Positions 18,809 through 27,877 of a DNA stretch of 64,000 nucleotides are shown one piece after another; positions within the stretch are counted from its first letter, which is position 1, and each line of letters begins with the position of its first letter. The notes below the pieces were generated by a model, which did not search any database, was not told where the DNA came from, and saw nothing but the letters and a program-made list of their open reading frames with translations. Where the stretch lies: assembly GCA_965199765.1 (NCBI GenBank), contig CBDATC010000001.1:1364001-1428000 (forward strand), given 5' to 3'. The position numbers were made by a program, and so were the translations under genes. Origin of the DNA: JAPOXR01 sp965199765. GTDB taxonomy: Bacteria > Pseudomonadota > Alphaproteobacteria > Rhodobacterales > Rhodobacteraceae.

Positions 18809-20414
18809 ATTCAACATCATGTGGAACCGTCTGATCTCGGTGGTTGAAGAGCAGGCGACGGCAATGGTCCGCACCGCATTTTCCACATCGGTCAGGGAGG
18901 CGGGCGATCTTTCGGCGGGGCTGTTCGACCGCCGGGCGAGGATGATCGCCCAAGCGGTTACCGGCACACCCGGTCATGTCAATGCGATGGCGGAAAGCGT
19001 CGCGCATTTTGTTCGGGAAATCGGTCCGCAGAATATCTGCGAGGGTGATGCCTACCTTACCAATGATCCGTGGAAAGGCACTGGACACCTCCATGATTTC
19101 ACAATGGTCACACCGGTTTTTCGGCGAGGGGCGCATATTGGTTTTTTTGCCTGCACAGCGCATGTCGTGGATGTTGGCGGGCGCGGTTTCGGACCGGATG
19201 CGAGCGAGGTTTATGAAGAGGGGCTGCTCGTTCCCATCACCAAGTTCGCTGAGCGCGGCCAGGTCAGCGCTCTGCTGTTAAAAATAATCCGGGCAAATGT
19301 GCGAACACCCGATCAGACGGTTGGTGATCTTTTTTCACTGGCGGCGTGCAACGAGGCCGGAAATAAGCGACTTCAGCAGATGCTGGATGAATATAATTTA
19401 GAGGACATTGATGCGCTGTCGGACTTCATAATCGAAACGAGCAGGAGATCCACACGCGATGCAATCTCGACCGTCCCTGATGGCGAATACAGAAATGCAA
19501 TGACAGTGGATGGGTACGAACGCGCGGTCGCCATGCATGTCAGTTTGCGTGTGTGCGGAAATCAACTGACCGCGGATTTTTCCGGCACGAGCCCGGCAAG
19601 TTCGTTTGGTGTCAATGTGCCTGAGGTCTATACACGCGCATATGCGTGCTATGCTCTGAAATGTGCGATTGCACCGCAGATTCCGAACAATGCCGGGTCG
19701 CTGGAGCCTTTCAGCATTGTTGTTCCCGAAGGCTGTATACTTGCCGCCAAGCGGCCGGCGCCGGTTTCCGTGCGGCATGTCATAGGCCATTTGCTGCCGG
19801 ATGCTATCTTTGGCGCGCTGCATCGGGCGATGCCGAATACCGTTCCAGCGGAGGGGGCTTCGGCATTATGGAACATTCAGATCTCTCTTCGCGCCACCGA
19901 TTTCAGCGCAGATCCTCAGTCAAGCGAAATTCTGATGTTCAATTCAGGGGGATCCGGCGCCCGGCCGCAGATTGACGGTCTGTCGGCAACCGCGTTTCCG
20001 TCGGGCGTGTCCACGATGAGCGTAGAGGCAACCGAGCAGGTCGGGCCAATTGTTGTATGGAAGAAAGAACTGCGTCCGGACTCGGGTGGAGTCGGCAAAC
20101 AACGGGGCGGTCTTGGCCAGCATATCGAGATTGAAGCGCGGGATGGTTATGATTTTTGGTTCAATGCGATGTTTGATCGTGTCGACAATCCGGCGCGCGG
20201 CCGTGCTGGAGGAGGTTCGGGGGCAAATGGAGCAGTGATGCTGTCAAACGGCCGGAAGCTGGCAGCGAAAGGCCGACAATATGTGCCGCCAGGCCAACGG
20301 CTTAAGCTGCTTCTGCCCGGTGGAGGCGGGTTTGGAGACCACAAAGAGCGTGAGAAGACGCGCATTCTCCAAGATCAGCATGACCAGTATACCATTCGGA
20401 ACATCAGTCAATAG
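18786..20414 (+). CDS. Hydantoinase/oxoprolinase subunit B family protein (HyuB-like)
   Basis: A 542-residue protein of the HyuB family. Typical blocks are EEQATAMVRTAFSTSVREAGD at the N-terminus (first 20 residues cited), GDAYLTNDPWKGTGHLHD, and the C-terminal GRAGGGSGANG and LLPGGGGFGD. The ATG at 18786 lies inside the 3' end of the hyuA-like gene (23-base overlap), with GAAAGGAAAA just before it. It should form the heteromeric ATP-dependent amidohydrolase with the upstream product. Confidence 0.9.
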   Translation: MAAKMNIEFNIMWNRLISVVEEQATAMVRTAFSTSVREAGDLSAGLFDRRARMIAQAVTGTPGHVNAMAESVAHFVREIGPQNICEGDAYLTNDPWKGTGHLHDFTMVTPVFRRGAHIGFFACTAHVVDVGGRGFGPDASEVYEEGLLVPITKFAERGQVSALLLKIIRANVRTPDQTVGDLFSLAACNEAGNKRLQQMLDEYNLEDIDALSDFIIETSRRSTRDAISTVPDGEYRNAMTVDGYERAVAMHVSLRVCGNQLTADFSGTSPASSFGVNVPEVYTRAYACYALKCAIAPQIPNNAGSLEPFSIVVPEGCILAAKRPAPVSVRHVIGHLLPDAIFGALHRAMPNTVPAEGASALWNIQISLRATDFSADPQSSEILMFNSGGSGARPQIDGLSATAFPSGVSTMSVEATEQVGPIVVWKKELRPDSGGVGKQRGGLGQHIEIEARDGYDFWFNAMFDRVDNPARGRAGGGSGANGAVMLSNGRKLAAKGRQYVPPGQRLKLLLPGGGGFGDHKEREKTRILQDQHDQYTIRNISQ

Positions 20415-20416
20415 AT

Positions 20417-21181
20417 ATGGATAAGCAAATGGATACACCGCCGATCGCGCTCGTTACGGGCGCAGGTCAGGGCATTGGCCTCGCATGCGCCAAAGCTTTA
20501 GCCGAAGATGGATACGAATTGGTGTTGGTCGACATCAACTCCGAGGGCTTGGAACAAGCCCGCTCTGTATTGAAGGGAAACCCCATCTCGTTTGCATGCG
20601 ATCTCGGAAAGACAGACGAAGTCAATCGCGTATTTGATGCGGTTGAACAAGAATGCGGTCGGCTGGATGCTCTTGTGAACTGCGCCGGCGTTGCGATGCC
20701 AGGTGATTTCCTAACCTATAGTTTGGAAGATTTTCAGAGGGTGATCGAAGTCAATTTGATCGGTTCGTTCGTGGCCACTCAGCGGACGGCGAAGATAATG
20801 GTTGAGCGCCGGATCGAAGGGGCGATTGTCAATATGTCTTCGGTGAACGCGCAGGTCGCGATTCCCGCTATTCCTGCCTATTGCGCGTCCAAAGGCGGTT
20901 TGATGCAATTGACGAAAGCTGCAGCGCTCGCGCTTGCGCCACACAATATCCGTGTGAATGCGGTTGGCCCGGGATCAATTGACACAGCCATGATGGCGGG
21001 GGTGAACGAAAATCCGAAAGCGTTGCAAAAGGCGTTGTCGAGAACACCTCTAGGCCGCATCGGAGATCCCGAGGAAATTGCAAACATCGTCGCGTTTCTG
21101 ATTTCGCCAAGAGCCAGCTATATCACCGGTCAGACAATTTACGCCGATGGTGGAAGGCTGGCGCTGAACTACACATGTTAG
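20417..21181 (+). CDS. Short-chain dehydrogenase/reductase
   Basis: A 254-residue classical SDR. The cofactor motif TGAGQGIG is near residue 15, NCAG follows near 90, and the catalytic Ser and YxxxK (YCASK) are present. The C-terminal GQTIYADGG is standard for the family. Asp at the end of the second beta strand (LVLVDIN) suggests NAD+ preference. It starts 2 bases after the hyuB-like stop and likely oxidises or reduces a hydroxy intermediate in the same route. A 3-oxoacyl-ACP reductase label would be too specific. Confidence 0.85.
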   Translation: MDKQMDTPPIALVTGAGQGIGLACAKALAEDGYELVLVDINSEGLEQARSVLKGNPISFACDLGKTDEVNRVFDAVEQECGRLDALVNCAGVAMPGDFLTYSLEDFQRVIEVNLIGSFVATQRTAKIMVERRIEGAIVNMSSVNAQVAIPAIPAYCASKGGLMQLTKAAALALAPHNIRVNAVGPGSIDTAMMAGVNENPKALQKALSRTPLGRIGDPEEIANIVAFLISPRASYITGQTIYADGGRLALNYTC

Positions 21182-21685
21182 CGTCCTTGACCTTGCCGGC
21201 CATCGCCTGCGAAGCGGCTATCGATGTTTCGGCAACAAGTCATCTGCGCCAGGAGCAAGTTTTTCACACGGCGCAGCTGGACGGGAATCCTGAACCGGGC
21301 CCGGATGAGCTGATTGCCGATGCGCCTTCTCCTCCCTGGAGCTAAGATCATGCATTCGACCTATGCCCGGTGAGCGAAACCGGAATGCGAGGAATCGGAA
21401 CCCATAATATCGAGAGATCGAGTCTGTGGGATATTAAGTTTGGAAACGATCCGGTCCGTCCGCTCTCGGTCCGAACAAGTGTTTGTTGATTTCAAACTGC
21501 CTCCGCAGTCAGTTCTCAACTTTCTTGAAGCGAGCGAATGAGCTGCGTGATCGCCTGAAGGCTGGATGCAAGAAGCTCGGCCATCCTTGTCTGTGCCATC
21601 GGGAATTGCGGAAAATTTGACAAATTGACGGAATTAGCTGTAAAAACGACCTGCGCGGTACGAGTTTTGCAAATTGGACTGGAAT
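21182..21685. other. Intergenic region between SDR and sox genes
   Basis: About 500 bases. A 56-codon frame (21175-21345) begins with an ATG inside the SDR stop context and encodes a short hydrophobic start then a polar tail; it has no recognisable motif and I do not call it. The last 150 bases should contain the soxY promoter. No hairpin or mobile-element end was recognised. Confidence 0.4.
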
Positions 21686-22108
21686 ATGAATGTATCCAGG
21701 CGACAGGCTGTAGTGGCCGGCTCAAGCGCGTTTGCATTGGTCAACATGCCGAAATTGGCTGTTGCCGCGTCTCAATTCGACAAAGAGGTCATTGAGTTAA
21801 CCGGTGGTGCGCCGGTTGCTGAAGGAACGGTTTCTTTGACCGTTGATCCCGTCGCAGAAGATGGCAACAGGGTGCTGGTTGAAGTGAGGGCGCAGGGAGC
21901 ATCCCAGATATCGATTCTTGGTGATGACAATCCTTTGCCTAGAATGCTGACGGCGAAATTCGGCCGGTTGAATCCCAATGGTTTTTTGTCGACCAGGGTC
22001 CGGCTGGCCCGTTCCCAGAATGTTGTAGTGATCGCAGAAATGTCCGACGGTTCATTCCAACAGGCCAAAACCTACGTCACCGTTTTAGTCGGCGGCTGCG
22101 GCGCTTAA
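21686..22108 (+). CDS. soxY: Thiosulfate-oxidation carrier protein SoxY
   Basis: A 140-residue periplasmic carrier. It has a twin-arginine signal (SRRQAVVAGSSAFAL) and ends in GGCGA, the swinging arm whose cysteine carries the sulfur intermediate. The ATG at 21686 gives a normal Tat signal; a TTG four codons earlier is less likely. It pairs with SoxZ, whose gene starts 21 bases downstream. No soxX, soxA or soxB is visible in the window. Confidence 0.9.
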   Translation: MNVSRRQAVVAGSSAFALVNMPKLAVAASQFDKEVIELTGGAPVAEGTVSLTVDPVAEDGNRVLVEVRAQGASQISILGDDNPLPRMLTAKFGRLNPNGFLSTRVRLARSQNVVVIAEMSDGSFQQAKTYVTVLVGGCGA

Positions 22109-22129
22109 GCGAATATCGGAGGGCGGAGC

Positions 22130-22459
22130 ATGGCGGAAGGCGTAACGGCTCGGATCAAAGTTCCGAGCAGTGCAAAAGCCGGGGAGATCGTGTCCATCAG
22201 AACCCGCCTCACTCACAAGATGGAAAGCGGATTCAGGCACCGCGAAGACGGCACCCCGATTCCACGGGCGATCATTAATCGTTTCGTAGTTCAATTTAAT
22301 GGCGAAACCGTGCTGGACCTCGCGGTTGAACCAACGGTTTCTGCAGATCCATATTTCAAGTTTGAAACACAGGTTCACGAATCGGGAGAATTCCGGTTTT
22401 TGTGGTATGATGACGATGGTTCCATCTATGAGGGATTGAAGTTTCTCACGGTCAGCTGA
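22130..22459 (+). CDS. soxZ: Thiosulfate-oxidation protein SoxZ
   Basis: A 109-residue protein of the SoxZ family. It has the typical block AGEIVSIRTRLTHKMESGFR followed by a REDGTPIPR segment, and the C-terminal EFRFLWYDDDGSIYE. SoxZ lacks a signal peptide and is exported with SoxY as a heterodimer through the Tat pathway. A GGAGGGCGGAGC stretch serves as ribosome site. Length and motifs are complete. Confidence 0.93.
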   Translation: MAEGVTARIKVPSSAKAGEIVSIRTRLTHKMESGFRHREDGTPIPRAIINRFVVQFNGETVLDLAVEPTVSADPYFKFETQVHESGEFRFLWYDDDGSIYEGLKFLTVS

Positions 22460-22537
22460 TTTGACGCTCCACAGTTTAATCGAATGAGTTCCGGTTTAGC
22501 ATGACTTGCTGTTTCAAAGCGCAATGGTTCTTGCTCA

Positions 22538-23224
22538 ATGAGTCTTTGTAGGTGTTTCTCCGCTTTGGCCGGGCTTGCTCTGGCATTAGCTGTTTGGTTT
22601 GGCGGCGCAGATGCCGCCGGTGATCCTGAGCGCGGAGAGAAGCTCTACGCGCGGTGCGCAACCTGCCACAAGCTTGATCCGGCAGCCAGCATGAAACTCG
22701 GTCCTCCACTGCATGCGATTTTCGAGTCTCCCGCGGGAAGGATTGTTGGCTACGAATATTCCGAGGCGCTGCGGAAGGCTGCGGCTGATGGTTTGATTTG
22801 GACCACCGAAAATCTGGATGCCTATCTAACAAAGCCGGGACGCTTCATACCCAAAACGAAAATGCAGTTTGCCGGTTTGCCCCGCCAGCGGGACAGAATG
22901 GATATCATCGCTTTTTTGCAAGCTGTCGATGGCAGGAAATCTGCTGCCGCAGATATATCGGTTTCACCGGAAATTCTTGCAATTCAGGGAGATAGAGAGT
23001 ATGGAGAGTATTTGGCGGGTGAGTGCACGACTTGTCATCGGTCGAGTGGCGAGCAAGACGGAATCCCGAATATTGACGGTCTGCCTACGGAAGCATTTGT
23101 GATTGCAATGCACGGTTATCGCGAAAAGCGGAGAGACCACCCGGCCATGCAGATGATTGCCGGTCGGCTGACCGACGAAGACATCGCCGCGCTGGCGGCT
23201 TATTTTTCGGAATCTGATCGCTGA
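22538..23224 (+). CDS. Dihaem c-type cytochrome (SoxE / sulfide dehydrogenase cytochrome-like)
   Basis: A 228-residue secreted cytochrome with a signal peptide (LAGLALALAVWFGGADA). Two haem-binding motifs are present, CATCHK in the N-terminal half and CTTCHR in the C-terminal half. The first domain ends in TKMQFAGL, where the Met is the probable axial ligand. It precedes the flavoprotein gene by 23 bases and should be its electron-accepting partner, as in SoxEF or flavocytochrome c sulfide dehydrogenase. Confidence 0.85.
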   Translation: MSLCRCFSALAGLALALAVWFGGADAAGDPERGEKLYARCATCHKLDPAASMKLGPPLHAIFESPAGRIVGYEYSEALRKAAADGLIWTTENLDAYLTKPGRFIPKTKMQFAGLPRQRDRMDIIAFLQAVDGRKSAAADISVSPEILAIQGDREYGEYLAGECTTCHRSSGEQDGIPNIDGLPTEAFVIAMHGYREKRRDHPAMQMIAGRLTDEDIAALAAYFSESDR

Positions 23225-23247
23225 CAGCCCAGTTAAAGGAGAGCATC

Positions 23248-24504
23248 ATGGGTGTATCAAGACGAACATTTATCGGTACTGCGGCCGCGACTTTGGCGGC
23301 GCCTGCGGTCACGGCAGAAGGACACGGTCATCCGCGTGTGGTCATCATCGGCGGCGGAGCAGGCGGAGCGACAGCGGCGAGATATATCGCTAAGGACAGC
23401 GGCGGCAAAATCGATGTCGTGCTGATCGAACCAACCCGCACCTACTACACATGCTTTTTTTCCAATCTTTATATCGGCGGCATCAAGGAAATCGATGATA
23501 TCGGACATTCCTATGGAAACCTTGCTGCGGCCGGAGTCAATGTCGTTCATGATTGGGCTGTTGGGGTAGACCGAAGCGCTAAAGCGGTTGCATTGGCAGG
23601 CGGCGCTTCGCTCACCTATGATAAGCTTGTTCTGGCTCCGGGAATTGATTTCGTTGAAGGTTCGGTCGAAGGCTGGGATTTGTCTTCACAAAATAAAATG
23701 CCGCACGCTTACAAGGCCGGTTCACAAAGCGAACTGCTTCGCGCACAGCTGCGGTCAATGCCGGAAGGCGGCGTTTACGCCATGGTCGCTCCCCAGAATC
23801 CATACCGATGCCCGCCTGGTCCCTATGAGCGCATCTCAATGGTGGCGTATCACCTAAAGTCGCGCAATCCGACGGCAAAGATCATCATTGCAGATCCAAA
23901 AGCGAGCTTTTCGAAGATGGCGCTGTTCACGGAAGGCTGGGAAAAATACTATTCTGGAATGATCGATTGGATCGGACCGGATTTCGGCGGTGACAACGTC
24001 TCTGTCGATCCGGCTTCCATGACTGTAACCATCGACGGTGAAGTCACAAATGTCGATGTCTGCAACGTCATTCCATCAATGAAAGCGGGTCGGATCGCAG
24101 AACTCGCCAGCGTAACCGATGGAAATTGGGCACCGGTCAATGCAGCGGATATGTCGTCGAAAATGGACGAGGATGTTTACATACTCGGCGATGCAAGCAG
24201 TCAAGGAGACATGCCAAAATCCGGTTTCTCGGCCAATAGCCAAGCCAAGGTCTGCGCCAATGCCGTGCGCGGCGCCTTGACAGGGTCGCGAATCTTCCCG
24301 GCCCGCTATGCAAATACATGTTGGTCTCTCATCCACGCCGATGATGGCGTCAAAGTTGGAGCCACTTACGAGCCGACTTCTGAAAAAATCGCTCGAATCG
24401 ACGGATTCATTTCGCAGACCGGCGAAAGCGCTGAATTGCGTAAAGCGACTTATGAAGAGTCGGAGGGATGGTACGACAGCATTGCCGCCGACATGTTCGG
24501 CTAA
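23248..24504 (+). CDS. soxF: Flavocytochrome c sulfide dehydrogenase flavoprotein / SoxF
   Basis: A 418-residue Tat-exported flavoprotein (SRRTFIGTAAATLAAPAVTA). The FAD motif is VVIIGGGAGGATAARYI. Two conserved cysteines occur in TYYTCFFSN and NPYRCPPGPYE, positions used in sulfide oxidation by this family. The C-terminal FCSD domain starts near GSRIFPARYANTCWSLI. With the dihaem cytochrome it would oxidise sulfide or reactivate the SoxYZ carrier in the periplasm. It closes a four-gene soxYZEF operon. A strong AAAGGAGAG ribosome site precedes the ATG. Confidence 0.88.
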   Translation: MGVSRRTFIGTAAATLAAPAVTAEGHGHPRVVIIGGGAGGATAARYIAKDSGGKIDVVLIEPTRTYYTCFFSNLYIGGIKEIDDIGHSYGNLAAAGVNVVHDWAVGVDRSAKAVALAGGASLTYDKLVLAPGIDFVEGSVEGWDLSSQNKMPHAYKAGSQSELLRAQLRSMPEGGVYAMVAPQNPYRCPPGPYERISMVAYHLKSRNPTAKIIIADPKASFSKMALFTEGWEKYYSGMIDWIGPDFGGDNVSVDPASMTVTIDGEVTNVDVCNVIPSMKAGRIAELASVTDGNWAPVNAADMSSKMDEDVYILGDASSQGDMPKSGFSANSQAKVCANAVRGALTGSRIFPARYANTCWSLIHADDGVKVGATYEPTSEKIARIDGFISQTGESAELRKATYEESEGWYDSIAADMFG

Positions 24505-24691
24505 CTTGCCGTTGGTTCGCCGCGAAGAAAGCTAAGCGAGCCGCAGCGGTGCGCGAAAGCGCTAAGGCTGGTAGCGCCAAGGAATAGTTCGGCGGGAATC
24601 GCCGATGATGCGGAGTTTCGTCGGAAACGTCTGAACATTGGCGAGCGCCGGAATCTGCGGACTTTGGCGCAGACTCACCAAGGCAGGGCGA

Positions 24692-25483
24692 ATGGTCGAA
24701 AACGAATTGATATGGAGGCTGGGAATGTTTGTCGGCCTCTTTGCGACGCTGGCCGCTCTCGAATCCCTTTGGCCGAGAAGATCACGAACTCATTCCAAGC
24801 TCCGCCGCTGGCGGACCAATTGGGTGATCGTTATCATTGATTCGATCGCGCTGCGGGCTTTGGCGATTTTTTTGCCGCTACTGGCCGTTGGCGCGGCGAT
24901 TGACGCAAGCCGGCTTGGCATCGGTCTTTTCAATGCGTTGAATTGGCCGAGCTGGATGGAATTGGTGATTGCCGTGCTGGTGCTGGACTTCGTGATTTGG
25001 GGGCAGCACGTTCTGACTCACAAGATTCCGGTGCTCTGGCGTCTTCACCGTGTTCATCATGCGGACGTCGATATTGATGTCTCAACGGCAATTCGATTTC
25101 ACCCGATCGAAGTGGCTTTGTCAATGCTGTTGAAAATCGGTGCTGTGTATCTTCTCGGGCCCACTGCGCTGGCTGTGATTCTCTTTGAGATCATCCTGAA
25201 TGGAACCGCGATGTTCAACCATGCCAATCTCAAGCTGCCGCTTGGATTGGACAGGCTGGTGCGACTGATTTTTGTCACCCCTGACATGCATAGAGTTCAT
25301 CATTCCGCAGATCGCTCGGAGCACGATTCCAATTACGGATTCGCGCTTTCGGTCTGGGACAGATTGTTCGGCACATATATTGCCCAACCAAAGGACGGGC
25401 ATGATCACATGCTGACAGGTCTGCAGTGGAGGGACGAAGCGCCGACACGGCTGGACTGGTCGTTGTCGCTTCCGTTTAAGTGA
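24692..25483 (+). CDS. Sterol desaturase / fatty acid hydroxylase family membrane protein
   Basis: A 263-residue integral membrane di-iron protein. The His clusters HVLTH, HRVHHAD and, later, HRVHHSADRSEHDSNYGF are the metal-ligand set of the family. Four hydrophobic segments precede or separate them. ATG 24692 gives a normal N-terminus (MVENELIWRLGMFVGLFATL). It follows the sox operon by about 190 bases with no clear link. It could hydroxylate a lipid or carotenoid ring. The 3' flank is an IS256 relic. Confidence 0.85.
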   Translation: MVENELIWRLGMFVGLFATLAALESLWPRRSRTHSKLRRWRTNWVIVIIDSIALRALAIFLPLLAVGAAIDASRLGIGLFNALNWPSWMELVIAVLVLDFVIWGQHVLTHKIPVLWRLHRVHHADVDIDVSTAIRFHPIEVALSMLLKIGAVYLLGPTALAVILFEIILNGTAMFNHANLKLPLGLDRLVRLIFVTPDMHRVHHSADRSEHDSNYGFALSVWDRLFGTYIAQPKDGHDHMLTGLQWRDEAPTRLDWSLSLPFK

Positions 25484-25496
25484 AGTCGCAAGAGGG

Positions 25497-25660
25497 TAGT
25501 TTCCAGAATCTTTCGCACTTTCCATCATGCGACGGCGGCACTGTTATGTTGAAGTTTCATCTCGCGCAGCGGATCCATATTCATGTGCTTTCGCGCGCTC
25601 CACTGTGTGCCGGCGACGTGTTTCAGCCTGGCTGCAGCCGGGCAGAGTCATGATTGACCA
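25497..25660 (-). mobile_element. IS256-family relic, left end and transposase C-terminus
   Basis: The sequence begins TTCCAGAATCTTTCGCACTT, matching the ends at 33.86 and 40.1 kb. On the minus strand it encodes the last residues of an IS256 transposase (REMKLQHNSAAVA, stop). Homology breaks off after ATTGACCA near 25660, just before the stop of the Gfo/Idh gene. Nothing of the remaining element is nearby. Confidence 0.65.
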
Positions 25661-25664
25661 GTGG

Positions 25665-26705
25665 TCATGAGAGTCTCGGCTTAACCGATCTGTGCGTATC
25701 CGCCGCTTCATAGGCCGCTTCCACCAATGCGAAAGTCTTCAGATTGTCAACTCCGCTGGTGTCGGCGCAGCGGCCGTTCCTGAATGCATCCAGGAAGTGC
25801 GCGTTGGCGTTCAGCACGGCTTCCTGCGATACGTGCCAAGGATGGCTTGTCCAGGAATAGAGCGGCATGCCAACCGGCCTTGAGCTGGTCATGCCCCGCG
25901 AAGATACAGACATCACTTGGTTCTGTGTGAGGGTGATAGCCCCTTCAGTTCCCTCAATCTCAAGCATCGTTTCGGGGAAAACATCGGGCGCGCGCTTCGA
26001 CTCATAGGTGGTTTCGACAATCGAAACAGCGCCTAATCTATGTTTGAGCAGCATGGTCGCGGTGTCTTCGCCCGCAATTCCCTGCTTTCTCTTTTGCATC
26101 TCGCAGGACAGCCGGTCGACTTCACCCAAAAAAAAGCGGGCAAGGTCCAGCACATGGATGCCCGAATCCAGAATCACCAACCGGTTTTCCTGTGCAAGAT
26201 ATGGCTGACCGGCATACACATCATAACCGGTTCTGAACGAAATCCTTGCCCAATTCGGAGTGCCGATCGAACCCGCGTCGAGTTCCTTCTTAACGCGTTG
26301 CATTCCAGTGCCGAAGCGAAAATTCTCATGAACAGCGAGCCATGCACCGCGTTCATTTGCGAGTCCGACGATCGCCTCGGCCTCCTCATAAGTCGGAGCC
26401 AGCGGTTTTTGCAGAACAGTGGCGATATTTCGTTCTGCCGCGACTGCGGCGAGAGCTTGGTGACTGCGCATCTGCGTCGCGACATCAAGCAGATCGACTG
26501 ACTGACTATCCAGTAGCCGTTCGATGTCGGTGTGCCAGGCAACGCCGAAATTCTCGCCCGCAGATCTAGCCCGTTCAGGATCAAGATCACAGACCGCGAC
26601 AAGCTCTGCCCCCCGCCCTCGAAGATCGCGCCAAGCATGTAGATGATTTTGCCCGTAGAAGCCGCAACCGACAACCGCGACCTTGACGAACTGGTTCTGC
26701 GCCAT
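25665..26705 (-). CDS. Gfo/Idh/MocA-family oxidoreductase
   Basis: A 346-residue NAD(P)-dependent sugar or inositol dehydrogenase. The Rossmann motif VAVVGCGFYGQNHLHAW is at the N-terminus. The family EKP motif appears as QKPLAPT (Glu to Gln), and the C-terminal beta-sheet domain follows from about residue 130. It is divergent from the sugar ABC operon at 26832, sharing a 126-base promoter region, and probably catalyses an oxidation step for the imported substrate. The gene ends right at an IS256 relic. Confidence 0.87.
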   Translation of the reverse strand: MAQNQFVKVAVVGCGFYGQNHLHAWRDLRGRGAELVAVCDLDPERARSAGENFGVAWHTDIERLLDSQSVDLLDVATQMRSHQALAAVAAERNIATVLQKPLAPTYEEAEAIVGLANERGAWLAVHENFRFGTGMQRVKKELDAGSIGTPNWARISFRTGYDVYAGQPYLAQENRLVILDSGIHVLDLARFFLGEVDRLSCEMQKRKQGIAGEDTATMLLKHRLGAVSIVETTYESKRAPDVFPETMLEIEGTEGAITLTQNQVMSVSSRGMTSSRPVGMPLYSWTSHPWHVSQEAVLNANAHFLDAFRNGRCADTSGVDNLKTFALVEAAYEAADTHRSVKPRLS

Positions 26706-26719
26706 TCTGAATCCTAAAG

Positions 26720-26730
26720 TGGTATGACAA
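26720..26730. promoter_or_regulatory. Candidate FadR/GntR-type operator
   Basis: TGGTATGACAA fits the TNGTNNNACNA pattern known for FadR-subfamily GntR regulators. It lies in the divergent promoter region between the oxidoreductase and the ABC operon, and a FadR-type regulator is encoded in that operon (29868). A second dyad, GATTAT-CAT-ATAATC, lies beside it. Confidence 0.45.
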
Positions 26731-26734
26731 TATA

Positions 26735-26749
26735 GATTATCATATAATC
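26735..26749. promoter_or_regulatory. 15-bp perfect dyad in the divergent promoter region
   Basis: GATTAT and ATAATC flank CAT, giving perfect 6-bp arms. The dyad is AT-rich and is close to where both promoters would lie, so it may be part of a promoter or a second operator site. Confidence 0.35.
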
Positions 26750-26831
26750 ATGTTGACAGACCAAAGCAACTTTGGTTTTGTGGCGCTTACGCGAATGGAT
26801 TCGTCAGATATGAAGCAAAGGGAGGAATAAA

Positions 26832-27851
26832 ATGCATTCCAAATTCATCGTCGCCGCATGTGCATTCAGTGTCGCACTGGGCGGTGCGGTTCAAGCAGCC
26901 GATGAAATCGTCGTCGGTTACGCGGCGCCGTCGCTGGATGGCGCTCAATCGCAGATTCAAGGAGGCTTTCTTGTGGGGGCCGAGGAGCGCGGGTGGAAAG
27001 TGCTGTCAGTGACTTCAGGTGGCGACGCGCAAAAGCAGGTTAATGATATAAACGACTTCATCACGCAGAACGTCTCGGCGATTGTCGCGGTGCCGGATGA
27101 CAGCGCGGGCATCTGCGTCGGTGTTGCTGCAGCAAAAGAAGCCGGCATTCCGTTCTACACGATCGACCGAGCTCCATCCGGCTGTGTGATAGACATGGTG
27201 GTTTTGTCCGACAATTATCTGGGCGGGCAGCAAGCAGGTGAAGCAATGGTTGCCCATCTGACCGCAAAATACGGTTCGCCAAAGGGCACCGTTTTGGAAA
27301 TTACCGGGAATCTCGCGCAGAACGTGGCACAGCTCAGAGGCAGCGGATTCCAAGATGTGCTGGCACAGCATGCGGACATTCAGCTGATAACCCGCCCGGG
27401 AGACTGGGACGCGGCCAAAGGGGTCGAAATTGTTCGCGATGTCGCCTCGGCGCAGCAAATTGACGGAATCTACATGCATTCAGACTGCGTTTATGCCGCT
27501 GGCACGGTGCAGACGCTGAAAGAAATCGACCAATTCGCGCCTGCCGGTGAAGAAGGCCACATTTTCATCGCTGGCATTGACGGCTGCAGCGGCAATCTTG
27601 AGCTCATCCGCCAAGGGGCCACCGACCAGACCTCCGGGCAGCCGATTCCCGACTTCGGAACGCTGGTCGCGGATTTCATGGCAAAGCAGTTCGCTGGTGA
27701 GGCCATTGAGCCTGGACTGGTGCATCAGGAGGGTGCGCTTTGGTCGCCGGGTCGCCTTGAGATGACGGATGTCGGCATGCTACTGTATTTAAGCACGACT
27801 TCGATCACGAGGGACAATGTTGACCACCCGGGACTTTGGGGCAATCAATAA
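26832..27851 (+). CDS. Sugar-type ABC transporter, periplasmic binding protein (RbsB/FrcB-like)
   Basis: A 339-residue binding protein of the Peripla_BP_4 type with a signal peptide (FIVAACAFSVALGGAVQA). The body shows VVGYAAPSLDGAQSQIQGGF, DDSAGICVGVAAAKEAGIP and IFIAGIDGCSG, the usual ligand-site strands of pentose/hexose binding proteins. AGGGAGGAATAAA precedes the ATG. It is the first gene of an operon continuing with ATPase, permease and regulator; an RNA hairpin follows its stop. Confidence 0.88.
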   Translation: MHSKFIVAACAFSVALGGAVQAADEIVVGYAAPSLDGAQSQIQGGFLVGAEERGWKVLSVTSGGDAQKQVNDINDFITQNVSAIVAVPDDSAGICVGVAAAKEAGIPFYTIDRAPSGCVIDMVVLSDNYLGGQQAGEAMVAHLTAKYGSPKGTVLEITGNLAQNVAQLRGSGFQDVLAQHADIQLITRPGDWDAAKGVEIVRDVASAQQIDGIYMHSDCVYAAGTVQTLKEIDQFAPAGEEGHIFIAGIDGCSGNLELIRQGATDQTSGQPIPDFGTLVADFMAKQFAGEAIEPGLVHQEGALWSPGRLEMTDVGMLLYLSTTSITRDNVDHPGLWGNQ

Positions 27852-27877
27852 CGTTCTGTCCAGAAGTGACGGATTGG

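Noticed and set aside
21175..21345. A 56-codon frame starting in the SDR stop context with a short hydrophobic N-terminus.
   Set aside because: No ribosome site or known motif beyond the overlap; kept only as a note.
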